Source: Streptomyces uncialis
GTDB taxonomy: Bacteria > Actinomycetota > Actinomycetes > Streptomycetales > Streptomycetaceae
Direction: 5' to 3'
NCBI RefSeq assembly: GCF_036250755.1
Contig: NZ_CP109583.1
Coordinates: 5,041,001-5,105,000, forward strand
DNA: 64,000 nucleotides
Position numbers and translations under genes: made by a program
The notes under the pieces: generated by a model
Told to the model about the DNA's origin: nothing
Seen by the model: the letters and a program-made list of their open reading frames with translations, nothing else
Databases searched by the model: none
Part shown: positions 8,996 through 18,028 of the stretch, one piece after another
Numbering within the stretch: the stretch's first letter is position 1
How the letters are laid out: each line of letters starts with the position of its first letter

Positions 8996-9415
8996 TCATG
9001 ACTGAGGGGCGGCTCCTGGGTCGTGACGGAATCCGAGCATGCTGCTCACCGAATATGCGATTTCGATCAGGGCATTCTGTGGCACCTGTGGAATGATATA
9101 TCGATTGAGTTTCATGAAGTCGACGAAATCGGCAGGCAGCTCGATTGCGTAATGCTGAACATAGGGCGCTAGGTCTGTGCGCCAAATAAATGTTCCGTCG
9201 GTCAGGACGGAGGGGCCTCCAGGCACATGAAATGCCCCGCCGATGAGATCGGTCGTGGATTCCATGACATCGAGCACCGGGTAGCCGGCATTCAAGTATT
9301 GAAAAACGTCTCGCCGTGAATAGTCGGATGCCTCGGCGCGGGCCTTCGGGAGGGTCTCCGTGTAGACCGGTGAATCCGTCTTTGACATTTCCCTGAAGAA
9401 TCCGACGGTTCTCAT
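8996..9415 (-). CDS. candidate immunity protein for the RHS toxin
   Basis: The product has 139 residues from ATG 9415, which overlaps the RHS stop as TGATG; the frame also has a TTG one codon earlier. It is a soluble, acidic protein (GYPVLDVMESTTDLIGGAF, VQHYAIELPADFVDFM). The gene directly follows the toxin tip, the standard place for a cognate immunity gene in polymorphic toxin loci. Its GC content is clearly lower than that of the RHS core, as expected for an exchangeable toxin/immunity cassette. The family is not recognised. The function is inferred from position. Confidence 0.65.
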   Translation of the reverse strand: MRTVGFFREMSKTDSPVYTETLPKARAEASDYSRRDVFQYLNAGYPVLDVMESTTDLIGGAFHVPGGPSVLTDGTFIWRTDLAPYVQHYAIELPADFVDFMKLNRYIIPQVPQNALIEIAYSVSSMLGFRHDPGAAPQS

Positions 9416-12400
9416 CAACTCGCTCCTGTGATCGGCAAGAAGACACGCCAGTTCCCATTGTTGGCGATCTGAGGTGCCTGACCCGGGCCCAGAACCGGGT
9501 TCGTGCCTACCATATCGGTAGGGGCGCGCACAGTGACACCTAGTTCATTGGCGAGCTGTTGGGCGATGCCTGACCCATCCGCTCCGGAATGGCAGACCAT
9601 GAGACGGAGCGGACCCCCATTGTAGTGGGGATTGTTCATCACCGCATCGGCCAGCTGGCCGCCATTGACATTGCCCCCGGGCAGGCCCAAGAAGCCATCG
9701 GGAGTTCCATGGGCGACCACGTCGTGCTCGCCGGCGTTCTGCACATTGCGGAAATTGCGCATGCTGGACCCGTCATCGCCGACCAGTGTTCCCGTTGGGC
9801 CATGAGTGACCGGCGCGCCGGACGGGATTCCGCTGTCCTCCATGTAGTCCATGTCCCTCATGCCTGAGCATGGGGAAAGGCCCAGGGCATCGAACGCACT
9901 ATGGGGATTGTGGACGTAGGCGGTCGGGTTGGGGGCTGGTGCGAGGCCGAGAGGGTCGGGGGTGAGGTAGCGGGCGGTTTCGGGGTCGTAGTGGCGGAAG
10001 TAGTTGTAGTGAAGGCCGGTTTCGGGGTCGTGGTACTGGCCGGGGAAGCGGAGGGGGGTATAGGTGGTGGCGTTGGTATTCCAGGTGGTGGTGCCCCAGA
10101 GCGTGGTGCGGGTGTGCCAGGCGATGTCGCCGGATTCGTCGATGAGTTCGGTGGGTGTGCCGATGAGGTCGGTGGCGATGGCGAAGAAGCGCTGGTCGAT
10201 CACCGACTGAGGTGCGTGAGCGTCAAGGATGCGTTCGGTCTGGGCGAGTGGACGCAGACCGTGGTGGTCCCAGCTGAGGGTGACGGGGTGGGGGAGCCCG
10301 GTCGCGACCGTGGTCTGTTCGCAGAGGGTGGTGCCGTCCCACGTGAACCGCACTTCCTCGTGGACGGTCTCACCGTCGTCGTGGAGGCGTTGTTTGACGG
10401 TGCGGCGACCCAGAGGGTCGTAGCGATAGCGCCAGCGGGTGCCGTCGGGAGTGGTGACGGCGGTGAGGCGGTCCTCGGGATCCCATGTGTAGTGCCAGGT
10501 GTCGGGTTTACGGGAGAGCCTGGTCTTCTGGCGCAGAGAGATGCGGCCGAGGGCGTCGTGTTCGTAGCGGATGTTTCCGGCACGGGTGATGGCGGTGCCG
10601 GTGTAGCTGCGGGGTCCGGTGGCTTCGTGCCCGGGGTGCGTGGTGGGCCAGGAGGCCGAGGTCTGGTTACCGAGGTCGTCGTAGGTGTAGGTCTCGCTCC
10701 AGTTGGTGGCGGTGACGGCGGTGACCCGGCCGGCGGTGTCGAGATCGAAGCGGGACGGGCCGCGGAGCGCGTCGTCGACGGTGGTGAGGTGGCCGTCGGC
10801 GCGGTAGGTGTAGCCGCGGTGGTTGAGGGTGCGGTCTCCTGCGGTCAGGTGTTGGGCGGCGAGGCGGCCCGCGAGGTCCCAAGCGGATGTGACGGTGAGA
10901 GTGTCGTCGTAGGAGCGTTCGCGTTCCCGCCCGGCTTCGTCATGGGAGAAGGTGATGCGGTGGCCGCCGGGCGTGAGGTGACTGCGCCGTCCGGTGGCGT
11001 CATGTCCGTAGGTGGTCCGGTGACCGGTGGGGGTGATCCGGTGGGTGCGACGGCCGACTCTGTCGTATCCATAGGTGGTGATCCGGCTGTTGACCATCTC
11101 TGTTTTCAGCAGTCCGCGCCGGTCGTACTGATGGATGAGCTCGCTGTCCGGGCCGATGGCGTGAACGAGTCGCCCAGCCGCGTCGTACGCGTAGGTCGTC
11201 GTGGTGCCGCCTGCGGTCTTGCGGGTCACGCGGCCGAAGCAGTCCCGTATGAACGTGAGTTCTCTCCCGCTTGCGTCGGCACGGCTCATGACCCTCCCGG
11301 CCGCGTCAAGGATGTAGGTGAGAGTGCGCCCGTCGAAGTCCGTCTCGGAGACGAGCCGCCCTGCCGGGTTGAAGGCGTAGCTCCAGCTACGCCCCACCGG
11401 ATTGGTGACTCTGGTGAGCCGCAGCTCGGAGTCGTGATGGAAGGCGTACCGCACGCCGTCCGGGCCGGTGCGGGCCGCGAGGAGATCGAAATGGGTGTAC
11501 TCGAAGTGGACCGTCTGGCCCATGGGGTCCGTGAGGCTGGTGCAGTTGCCCTCGCCGTCGTATGTCCAGATTCTCACTGAGCCGTCGGGCCCGGTGCGGC
11601 GTGTCAGCTCACCGTCGACGGTCCACTCAAGTCGTGTGATTGCGCCGAGGGGATCCGTGATGTCTAGGGGACGGCCGTAAGCATCGCGTTCGTACCGGGT
11701 GGTGGAACCGGCGGGATCGGTTACTTCCATGAGCAGTCCGGCAGGGTTGCAGCGGATCGTGGTCACTGCGCCGAGCGCGTCCCTGATGGAGGAGATGTGG
11801 CCACTGCTGTTGTAGGTGTAGTACGTAGTGTGGCCGGCCTGGTCGGTGGTCGCCGTACGGTTGCCGTGTTCGTCGTGTTCTTGACGTTGGCAGGTGCCGT
11901 CCGGGGCTGTGAACTCGGCGAGCAGGCCCAGTTCGTTGTACAGCATGCGCAGTTCGGTGCCATCGGGGCGGGTGGCGGTGATGAGCCTTCCGTCGCCGTC
12001 GTAGGCGTACGCGGTGTTGTGGCCGAGAGGGTCGGTGTGAGTGAGCCGATGACCGTTGGCGTCGTAGGTGTGGCGGGTGGTGTGGCCGAGGGGGTCGGTG
12101 GTGGCGAGGATCCGGCTCTGGCCGTCGATGAGGTGGCGGGTGGTGTGGCCTTCGGCGGTGGTGAGGGTGGTGGTGCGGTGGCCGCTTTCGGGGTCGGGTT
12201 CGCTGTAGGTGAGGGTGAGTCGGAAGTGGCCGGCTTCGCCGCCTTCGGCGATCACGCGGTGCCGGTGGTCGTAGGTGTAGTCGTAGCGGCTGTTGTTGGA
12301 GTCGATCCAGGCCGTGATCCGGTGGTGGTGGTCGTACTCGAAGGTGAGTGTGGCACCGGAGGGTTTGGCGACGGTGGTGAGGTTGTCGGCCGTGTACCCG

Positions 12401-14208
12401 TAACGCCGTATCGGGTGGATCTCCTCGCCATCGGCGAGGGCCAGTGCCGTGATCCTGCCGTCTTCGGTGGTGAGGGTGAGGTGGTAGCCGCCGGAGTGGA
12501 CGAGTGCCAGGGGTGTGCCGTCGTCGGTGCGGTCGATGGTGATGGTGTTGTGGTTGCGGTCGGTGATCTGGACGGCCCAGGCGTTGCCGTCGTCGCCGGG
12601 ATCACCCGGTGGTGCCGCGAAGCGGTGTGTACGGCCGGTGTCGGGGTCGGTGATCGTGTAGTCGCCGTCGTTCAGGCGGACGAGTGTGGTGCGGGAGGTG
12701 CCTGACTCGCTGCGGGTGGGCAGTCCGGGGGCGGGGTGGGGGTAGGTGATCAGTCTGCCGTCGTCGGTGATGTGGATGACACCGATGGCGTCGATTTTCA
12801 GGCGTTCGTCGATGGTGGAGGCCCAGGAGGGGCCGAAGAACCGGCCGAGGGTGTAGCCGGACTCGACGCGGCGGGTAAAGGCGAGGGGCAGCACCCCGGG
12901 GAGTGCTACGTCTGTCTGGGCGAGGAACATGCGTCCGGTGGCGAGGTCGACGGGGTCGGTGCCGGTGGTGGTCTTCTCGCCGTCGGTACGGTTGTGGGCG
13001 CCTTCCGGTGTGTCGTCGACTGCCTTGCGTGCCCGGTTGGTGTCGGCGGCCAGGTCCGCCAGCTCCTTCGCGACCCGGGCGCCTTTGACGCCGGCTCCGG
13101 CGCCGCCGGTGGCGGCGGTCAGCAGCAGGTCGGGGACGAGCCGGCCGAAGCCTTCGGCGGGGTCCTTCATGAAGCCGGTGATCATCTGCTTGCCGGCGCC
13201 CGCGGGGTCGTTGGCGACCATGACCAGGCCGGCGGCGGTGTTGTTGAGGGCGAGGGCGTACTCGGCGGGGTGGGTGATGTTGTACGGGTCGAGGGGGTTG
13301 AGGCTGCGGGCGAATGTGACCAGCCCGGCCGTGCCCTTGACGATTCCCGCGCCGAAGTGGGTCTGGAGCACCTCGTACTCGGCCAGGCCGTCCGCCATCT
13401 GAGCGGCGTACGAGGGCTTCGGCGGGGCCGCGTCCCGGGCGGCGGCCACCGCGCCGCGGGCGGTGTCGGCGGCTGTGTTGCGCTGCTTGCGGGCCTCGGC
13501 GAGGAGTTCCTGAGCTTCCTCCATCCGGGCCTTGCCCGGGTCGGAGAACTCACCCGGCTTCGGTGGCAGGGTGGACGGGTCCCGATCGTCGGCAGGCTTC
13601 GCGTTGTACTGGTCAGCGGCCTTGTTGTACGTGTCGACGCTCGCCTTGTGCGCGTCCAGAGCGTCCTCGGAGGCCTTCGTCCCGGCTTTCCATGTGTCGA
13701 TCGCGGTCTGTGCCTGCCCCTGTGCCCATTCCACCGTGCCGGCGAAGGCCTCAAGCGCTCCGGCTGCCTTCTCACACGCGTCGGCGGCTTTGAACCACTT
13801 CGGGGGTTCGATCTTCACCGTGGTGCGGAACGCGTCCGCGGCCTGCCCCTTGAGCGCGGAGGAGTCCAGCCCTCCGAGTCCTTTGCCGACGCTGTCGAAG
13901 GCCTTCTGGAGATCCTTGAGATGGGCGGCGGTGGAGCGCAGTTTCGACGGGGACCCGTAGACGAGTCTGGTCTTGTCGTCGCTCTGCCCGAGGTCGAGTT
14001 CGTCGACTTCCGCGCCCATGCGGTTGGCGAGGGAGCGGGACTTGTCCCGGACCCAGTCGGATCCCGATTCCCAGCCGACATCGTCGAGCCGGTCGGCGGT
14101 CCAGTCCCCGGCGTCCTCGACCCGGTTGCCGACCCACTCGGTCCCCTTCTCGACCGCGTTCTCCACCGAGTCCGGAGTGAGGTCACCGACGATGTCCCCG
14201 ATGCCCAT
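9415..14208 (-). CDS. RHS-repeat polymorphic toxin with ESX-type N-terminus
   Basis: The product has 1597 residues; ATG 14208 is preceded by ggggaactg. Residues 1-190 are a helical, WXG100-like export region (VYGSPSKLRSTAAHLKDL, WFKAADACEKAAGALEAF). A DUF6531-type segment follows (TDPVDLATGRMFLAQTDV, about 410), then a long array of RHS/YD repeats (TYDANGHRLTHTDPLGH and many more). The array ends in the RHS core motif (YFRHYDPETARYLTPDPLGL). The final ~150 residues are the variable toxin tip. There, the His of VAHGTPDG (H1500) and the Cys of RLMVCHSG (C1539) are spaced and framed as in caspase-like clan CD peptidases. The toxin is probably exported through a type VII-like system together with the upstream ESX-like protein and released into rival cells. 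The neighbouring 3' gene is the likely immunity factor. Confidence 0.9.
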   Translation of the reverse strand: MGIGDIVGDLTPDSVENAVEKGTEWVGNRVEDAGDWTADRLDDVGWESGSDWVRDKSRSLANRMGAEVDELDLGQSDDKTRLVYGSPSKLRSTAAHLKDLQKAFDSVGKGLGGLDSSALKGQAADAFRTTVKIEPPKWFKAADACEKAAGALEAFAGTVEWAQGQAQTAIDTWKAGTKASEDALDAHKASVDTYNKAADQYNAKPADDRDPSTLPPKPGEFSDPGKARMEEAQELLAEARKQRNTAADTARGAVAAARDAAPPKPSYAAQMADGLAEYEVLQTHFGAGIVKGTAGLVTFARSLNPLDPYNITHPAEYALALNNTAAGLVMVANDPAGAGKQMITGFMKDPAEGFGRLVPDLLLTAATGGAGAGVKGARVAKELADLAADTNRARKAVDDTPEGAHNRTDGEKTTTGTDPVDLATGRMFLAQTDVALPGVLPLAFTRRVESGYTLGRFFGPSWASTIDERLKIDAIGVIHITDDGRLITYPHPAPGLPTRSESGTSRTTLVRLNDGDYTITDPDTGRTHRFAAPPGDPGDDGNAWAVQITDRNHNTITIDRTDDGTPLALVHSGGYHLTLTTEDGRITALALADGEEIHPIRRYGYTADNLTTVAKPSGATLTFEYDHHHRITAWIDSNNSRYDYTYDHRHRVIAEGGEAGHFRLTLTYSEPDPESGHRTTTLTTAEGHTTRHLIDGQSRILATTDPLGHTTRHTYDANGHRLTHTDPLGHNTAYAYDGDGRLITATRPDGTELRMLYNELGLLAEFTAPDGTCQRQEHDEHGNRTATTDQAGHTTYYTYNSSGHISSIRDALGAVTTIRCNPAGLLMEVTDPAGSTTRYERDAYGRPLDITDPLGAITRLEWTVDGELTRRTGPDGSVRIWTYDGEGNCTSLTDPMGQTVHFEYTHFDLLAARTGPDGVRYAFHHDSELRLTRVTNPVGRSWSYAFNPAGRLVSETDFDGRTLTYILDAAGRVMSRADASGRELTFIRDCFGRVTRKTAGGTTTTYAYDAAGRLVHAIGPDSELIHQYDRRGLLKTEMVNSRITTYGYDRVGRRTHRITPTGHRTTYGHDATGRRSHLTPGGHRITFSHDEAGRERERSYDDTLTVTSAWDLAGRLAAQHLTAGDRTLNHRGYTYRADGHLTTVDDALRGPSRFDLDTAGRVTAVTATNWSETYTYDDLGNQTSASWPTTHPGHEATGPRSYTGTAITRAGNIRYEHDALGRISLRQKTRLSRKPDTWHYTWDPEDRLTAVTTPDGTRWRYRYDPLGRRTVKQRLHDDGETVHEEVRFTWDGTTLCEQTTVATGLPHPVTLSWDHHGLRPLAQTERILDAHAPQSVIDQRFFAIATDLIGTPTELIDESGDIAWHTRTTLWGTTTWNTNATTYTPLRFPGQYHDPETGLHYNYFRHYDPETARYLTPDPLGLAPAPNPTAYVHNPHSAFDALGLSPCSGMRDMDYMEDSGIPSGAPVTHGPTGTLVGDDGSSMRNFRNVQNAGEHDVVAHGTPDGFLGLPGGNVNGGQLADAVMNNPHYNGGPLRLMVCHSGADGSGIAQQLANELGVTVRAPTDMVGTNPVLGPGQAPQIANNGNWRVFLPITGAS

Positions 14209-14212
14209 GGAT

Positions 14213-14857
14213 TCAGTTCCCCCCGTTGCCCTGCTGCTGCGCGGTCCGTTCCTCGGGTGAGGGCCCGTACGTGCTGTCGACGGCTCGTTCGAACTGCTCC
14301 TGGTCGACGCCGATCAGGTCGTTGATCGCGCTGACGCGCTGTCCGCCCATTCCCTCGGTCAGCACCGTCCGGCTCGTGTCCTTCCAGGTCTGAGCCGCCT
14401 CGGCCTTCGCCTGGTCGAACGACTCCCGGCTGTAGTCGGGGTCCAGATAGTCCGGCCTGAGGACCTCGCCCCACTCCTGCTTCACGATCTCGTCCTCCGA
14501 GGCGTGCGGATTGCCGAGGGCCGCGTTCACCGCGACCTTCAGCGTGCCCTCGACATACCGGTCCTCCTCCCAGACCAGCCCCGCCGCCAGCCCGAGCTTC
14601 GCCGCGATCGTGTTCGCGTCCTGGACCAGCGCCCGTACACCCCACTCCCAGCACTCGCAGAAGTCCTCGAAGTCCGTCGAGAGCCCGTGGTGTCCGGCCT
14701 CCACCCCTGTCATCGACAGATCCGAGAGTCCCTTGCCCATCAGCGAGCCGGTGTTGGTGCCGAACTCGCCCAGCTCGGCGATCGCGGCCCGCAGCCCTGA
14801 GGTGATCTGCTGGACACTCTCCCGGGAGACGCCGAGGTCCTCGGCCCCGCCGTCCAT
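14213..14857 (-). CDS. ESX/WXG100-like secretion partner of the RHS toxin
   Basis: The product has 214 residues. ATG 14857 overlaps the stop of the upstream gene as TGATG, and the stop lies four bases before the RHS start, so the three genes are one operon. The protein is mostly helical (SRESVQQITSGLRAAIAELGE, near the start) with a central WEWGV motif and no signal peptide, which fits the WXG100-like helical-hairpin proteins found beside RHS toxins in Streptomyces. Known relatives are export partners or chaperones of the toxin. The assignment rests on fold character and context, not on a decisive motif. Confidence 0.7.
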   Translation of the reverse strand: MDGGAEDLGVSRESVQQITSGLRAAIAELGEFGTNTGSLMGKGLSDLSMTGVEAGHHGLSTDFEDFCECWEWGVRALVQDANTIAAKLGLAAGLVWEEDRYVEGTLKVAVNAALGNPHASEDEIVKQEWGEVLRPDYLDPDYSRESFDQAKAEAAQTWKDTSRTVLTEGMGGQRVSAINDLIGVDQEQFERAVDSTYGPSPEERTAQQQGNGGN

Positions 14858-15255
14858 CAGCCCCGGCCCGCCGCGTCCACGGCCACCGCGTCCGGCACGA
14901 TGCCCACGACCGGCGGAAACAGCATCGACCCGTCCCCATCGGCGACATTCACCGCCACCCCGGCCGGCGCCCCCAGCGCGGGAACCACCTCATCCAGCAG
15001 CCGGGCCCCGCGCACCTGAGCGAACTCCCACGACCGCCCCGCCTCCCCACGCGCCGCCGCGAACCGCGCGAACGCCTCCTCGTCCGTGAAAGCGCACACC
15101 CACCGCACCCCGCCGAACTCCGCCCTCCACAGCCCACCGCCCGCCACCGGCACCAGAACGAGAGCCCGCCGCAACTCACCCACCAGCGCTCGCGGATCCC
15201 CCGCCCCCGCCCGCCGCTCAGCGATCCGCCCCGCCAACCCTGTCCCCGTATCCAT
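14857..15255 (-). CDS. SseB-like domain protein, first gene of the RHS operon
   Basis: The product has 132 residues from ATG 15255 (GTG 15258 is an alternative), behind the strong site ggaggggg. It matches the small SseB N-terminal-type domain common in Streptomyces: ALVLVPVAGGGLWRAEF, WVCAFTDEEAFARFAA and a terminal GIVPDAVAVDA segment. Its stop overlaps the start of the ESX-like gene. SseB-like domains accompany type VII/ESX and polymorphic toxin genes, and their biochemical role is unclear. Confidence 0.7.
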   Translation of the reverse strand: MDTGTGLAGRIAERRAGAGDPRALVGELRRALVLVPVAGGGLWRAEFGGVRWVCAFTDEEAFARFAAARGEAGRSWEFAQVRGARLLDEVVPALGAPAGVAVNVADGDGSMLFPPVVGIVPDAVAVDAAGRG

Positions 15256-15440
15256 CACGGAACCCCCTCCGGCTCTCGAACCCACAAGCACCGTAGGCCC
15301 CCGCCGAGCGAGGCCGCCAGGAAACACGGCGGTTGGGGCCCGCTCCCGAGCCCGGCCGGACGCTATGGCCCGGAGACCACGAGCGCGATCAGCGGTGGTC
15401 GGGCACGCACACGGACACGCGACCCTCAATTGGTCTAGAC

Positions 15441-15481
15441 AAAAACTAAGCCCCGGGCCGCTGGCCTGGGGCTTAGTTTTT
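15441..15481. terminator. bidirectional hairpin terminator at the left island edge
   Basis: A perfect 14-bp stem is formed by aaaaactaagcccc and ggggcttagttttt, so a T-run exists in both directions. It is flanked by tctagaca, which also precedes the terminator at the right edge (20468-20494). It is therefore probably the original tRNA-Gly terminator, displaced by the insertion. Confidence 0.8.
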
Positions 15482-15526
15482 GGAGCGGGTGACGAGAATC
15501 GAACTCGGGCTCTGAGCTTGGGAAGC
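15481..15526. repeat. left attachment-site repeat (3' half of tRNA-Gly)
   Basis: These 46 bases repeat 20500-20545 with one mismatch (cgggc against cgcgc). They correspond to the 3' half of tRNA-Gly(CCC) up to its anticodon loop, where tyrosine recombinases typically integrate. After ggaagc the sequence diverges completely. Confidence 0.85.
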
Positions 15527-15736
15527 AGCCGGGACTTCGACCCGTAGCCTCTGACCTGCGGCAAGGTTAATGTTGCGGTGTTTGCGGCCAGCTCCTGAGT
15601 AGCCCCTGACGACCGCTGCTTACCGCCCCTACTGGCACGTTGTGGCACGACCTTAAGTGCGATGGGAGGGATCGGGTCACCCGTGCAGATTCTGGGGCCA
15701 GGATGGCTCGGAACTGGATGGAGGCGCAGCCGGACC

Positions 15737-16425
15737 TCAGGGCCTCGTCAGTCGGCCCGTCGCGGGGTACGAGGCCCATTCGGGCTCACGATGCGTGACA
15801 GGTGGGAGGACGCGGGCAGAGAGAGCCGCTGCGGAATGCTCGTCTGCCTCCGTCGAATTCCTTTGATCCTTTGCCAAACCGTCGATCTGGGCCAGGAGAT
15901 TTATGGTCGGAGTCCATTTGGCCAGGAGATCCATCAGGTCGGGCAGGGAAGCAGCGCAGGTGGTGATTGTGGATCCGTAGGTGTTGCCCGTCAACACGAT
16001 GACGAATCGGGGCACACGCGAGTGCCTCTCGTACACGACCAAGTTCAGCGGCAGGTGACGGTCGTGAGCGCAGCGGCTGTCGATCTTGTCTGCGAATCCG
16101 TCTGCGGCGAGCCAAGGATCGAATTCTGCCGCGCGGAGATCGTCATAGAAGTCGCCGGTGCCCGCCTCCGGTACAGGATCGTAGGCCAGGTCGACCCACT
16201 CCCCGCAGGAGTACATCTGTTCATGTGCCCCAAGCCTGGTTCCGTTCCGGACCGGAATCTGATTCTCCCGAATTGAACCTTACCGCCCATGATCACAGGA
16301 CCGTGAAAGGTACCGCCGCTGGCCTCGTTGTTGGTCTGGGATGCCGTACATTGCCGCCGGTGGTTGCGGTCTGTGCGGTGCTCTTCCACCAGTCCACTCC
16401 CGTTCGCATCGTTCGAGACGACCAT
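15737..16425 (-). pseudogene. frameshifted gene with N-terminal RHIM-like motif
   Basis: One frame (from ATG 16425) encodes a motif of the island's shared type, ASGGTFHGPVIMGGKVQFG (16268-16321). It then runs into a different frame that encodes MYSCGEWVDLAYDPVPEAG and about 140 further protein-like residues, ending at 15737. The second frame has a stop (TAA) inside the motif region, so the two parts can only join by a frameshift near 16220-16260. A separate gene starting at ATG 16216 is possible but has no ribosome binding site. The downstream part (SRVPRFVIVLTGNTYGS) is unrecognised. Confidence 0.5.
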
Positions 16426-16549
16426 CGTGCATCAGCAGTATCGGGGCGCGTGCGCGATTCGCCGCAAGATTTGACGGACCAGGCAGGGGGGCGGTGTTTT
16501 GTGCCGCACCAGGCCGGTGGCGGCGGGCATCGTGGTGAGACCGATCCGG

Positions 16550-16976
16550 CTACTCGCGATCCGGCTTCTCCGTTCCGCAGGTCATGTGGAAGGTGAGGTC
16601 GGAGAAGTCGCGGCCTTGGATCACCGGACCGTTCTGCGTACCTCCCGAGACGCTCTTGTGCACCTCGCCACCGGCTGCCTGTGCCCGCTGCCACCACTCT
16701 TCGAGGCGGACGCGGAATTTTTCGTCTAGAGCCGCCCGTACGTGAAGGGCTGTCACAAGTACCTGTGCCCGGTTCAGATCGGTGCTGTCTTCCTGTAGCG
16801 CGGCGAGCTTCAGTTCGCCGGAACTGGCCTGGGGCGGCCCATTCCCAGCCGGCTCCGGAACCGTCCTGCGCTGGAACGGGCGTCGCACCAAGGCAGCCAG
16901 CCCCGCCCAAGCTTGGCGGCCGACCTCACTTCCCGCGCTCCCTGCCAGTGCTGCCGAAACAGGAAGGTCGGACGAC
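16550..16976 (-). pseudogene. 5'-truncated gene with C-terminal RHIM-like motif
   Basis: The frame ends at 16550 and encodes helical sequence (LAALQEDSTDLNRAQVLVT, RLEEWWQRAQAAGGE) followed by SVSGGTQNGPVIQGRDFSDL. It resembles the intact gene at 18029-18466 in layout: hydrophobic helical start, helical middle, motif near the end. No start codon is available before the sequence turns into the complement of a phage fragment at about 16979, so the 5' end has been lost. Confidence 0.5.
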
Positions 16977-16978
16977 CG

Positions 16979-17089
16979 ATGGCTAGGGACTTTCCCGCCT
17001 CCATGCGGATCGCCGACACCGATCCGCTGTGGGCCTACGCCGTCAAATACGAGGTCGCCGAGATCTTCAAGGCCGCCTTGAAGCAGTAA
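16979..17089 (+). pseudogene. short phage-like fragment
   Basis: ATG 16979 to TAA 17089 encodes 36 residues (MARDFPASMRIADTDPL, then VKYEVAEIFKAALKQ). The sequence looks like the end of a real protein, with good codon usage. Given its neighbours it is probably a phage structural gene remnant, but it is too short to name. Confidence 0.35.
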
Positions 17090-17196
17090 CGCGCCCCACA
17101 GCAACAACACAGGACACATCGCCAGACGCAACCTAGAAGCACCACCGGCGCCCCGCAATCAAGCGGGAGGATGGCGGGCACCTCGGCACTACCCCG

Positions 17197-17415
17197 GCGC
17201 GTAACGACGTCCTCGACGACATCCGATCCGTGTCGACCGCCCTCGACTCCGGGCTGATGCCTATCCACCGCCCATGCACCGGGCTGTTCGACGAGCTACC
17301 GGGCTACGCATGGGACCCCGCAGCATCCGACCGCGACGAGGACCAGCCGATCAAGCGTGACGACCATAGCGCCGACGCGCTGCGCTACGTCGTGCACTCC
17401 AGTGCGCACGAGTGA
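17197..17415 (+). pseudogene. terminase large-subunit tail, copy 1
   Basis: The frame encodes DVLDDIRSVSTALDSGL, GLFDELPGYAWD and DDHSADALRYVVHS. These are the C-terminal features of the nuclease domain of phage terminase large subunits (the DELPGY strand and the final D-H-(S)-xDALRY motif). Everything before it is missing. It ends eleven bases before the 3' end of the minus-strand gene at 17426. Confidence 0.7.
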
Positions 17416-17425
17416 CGCCACCGGC

Positions 17426-17878
17426 TCACCACATCCACCGGTGCCGGGGAATCGGGATAGTCCGCCCCGTCCGGGCCCTCCACAAGAGCACGGAGCAGTG
17501 GACCCAGCCGTACAGGGAGATCAGCCCAAGCAGAATACCCAAGGTGCCAACGAACACAGCCGAGGGGAACGCGCGCAGATACCCCAGCGCCACGGCCAGA
17601 CCCTCAACCAACAGCAACCACAAGTTCCAACGTCGCTTCCTGTGAATGACCCTGACATAGTCTTCAAACCTGCGCTGCTCTGCCGCCTCTTTGGCGGTCC
17701 CTTCATCGAGGATGCGCCGCTGGCGTTCGCTCCAACGTCGTTGCGTTTCTACTGCCTCCGGGTCCACTGGCGCAGCGGGCGAAGTGAACACAACGTCGCC
17801 GTGAATAGCACCGGACTGCACAACGTGGCCCTCGACGCTTCCACCCAACTCGTTTCGTATGGAAGGCTGTTCGCTCAT
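17426..17878 (-). CDS. small membrane protein with N-terminal RHIM/BASS3-like motif
   Basis: The product has 150 residues from ATG 17878. Residues 9-31 carry the shared motif (GGSVEGHVVQSGAIHGDVVF): two short beta-prone segments spaced by Gly, with the V-Q-S-G core in place of V-Q-A-G. A charged helical linker follows (QRRWSERQRRILDEG), then two membrane spans (about 85-105 and 108-130) and a basic tail. This layout equals the gene at 19581-20009. RHIM-like motifs form amyloids that transmit a death signal between a sensor and a membrane-damaging effector. A membrane effector is therefore the likely role, by inference. Confidence 0.7.
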   Translation of the reverse strand: MSEQPSIRNELGGSVEGHVVQSGAIHGDVVFTSPAAPVDPEAVETQRRWSERQRRILDEGTAKEAAEQRRFEDYVRVIHRKRRWNLWLLLVEGLAVALGYLRAFPSAVFVGTLGILLGLISLYGWVHCSVLLWRARTGRTIPIPRHRWMW

Positions 17879-18028
17879 GAGGCGGAAGATACGCGCTGAC
17901 TCACAAGATCACCATCGAAGCGGCCGATGCCAATGCCCGCGAGCACACTTGGTGACCGCCTCCTTCGCCTTCCCGGAGAGCGGCGTACCGTGGCCGTCGC
18001 CGTCGTGGGCCCCGTACTGCCGCCAGGC

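Noticed and set aside
9901..14325. Long plus-strand frames opposite the RHS gene
   Set aside because: They are open only because of third-position GC bias. The RHS repeats and operon structure are on the minus strand.
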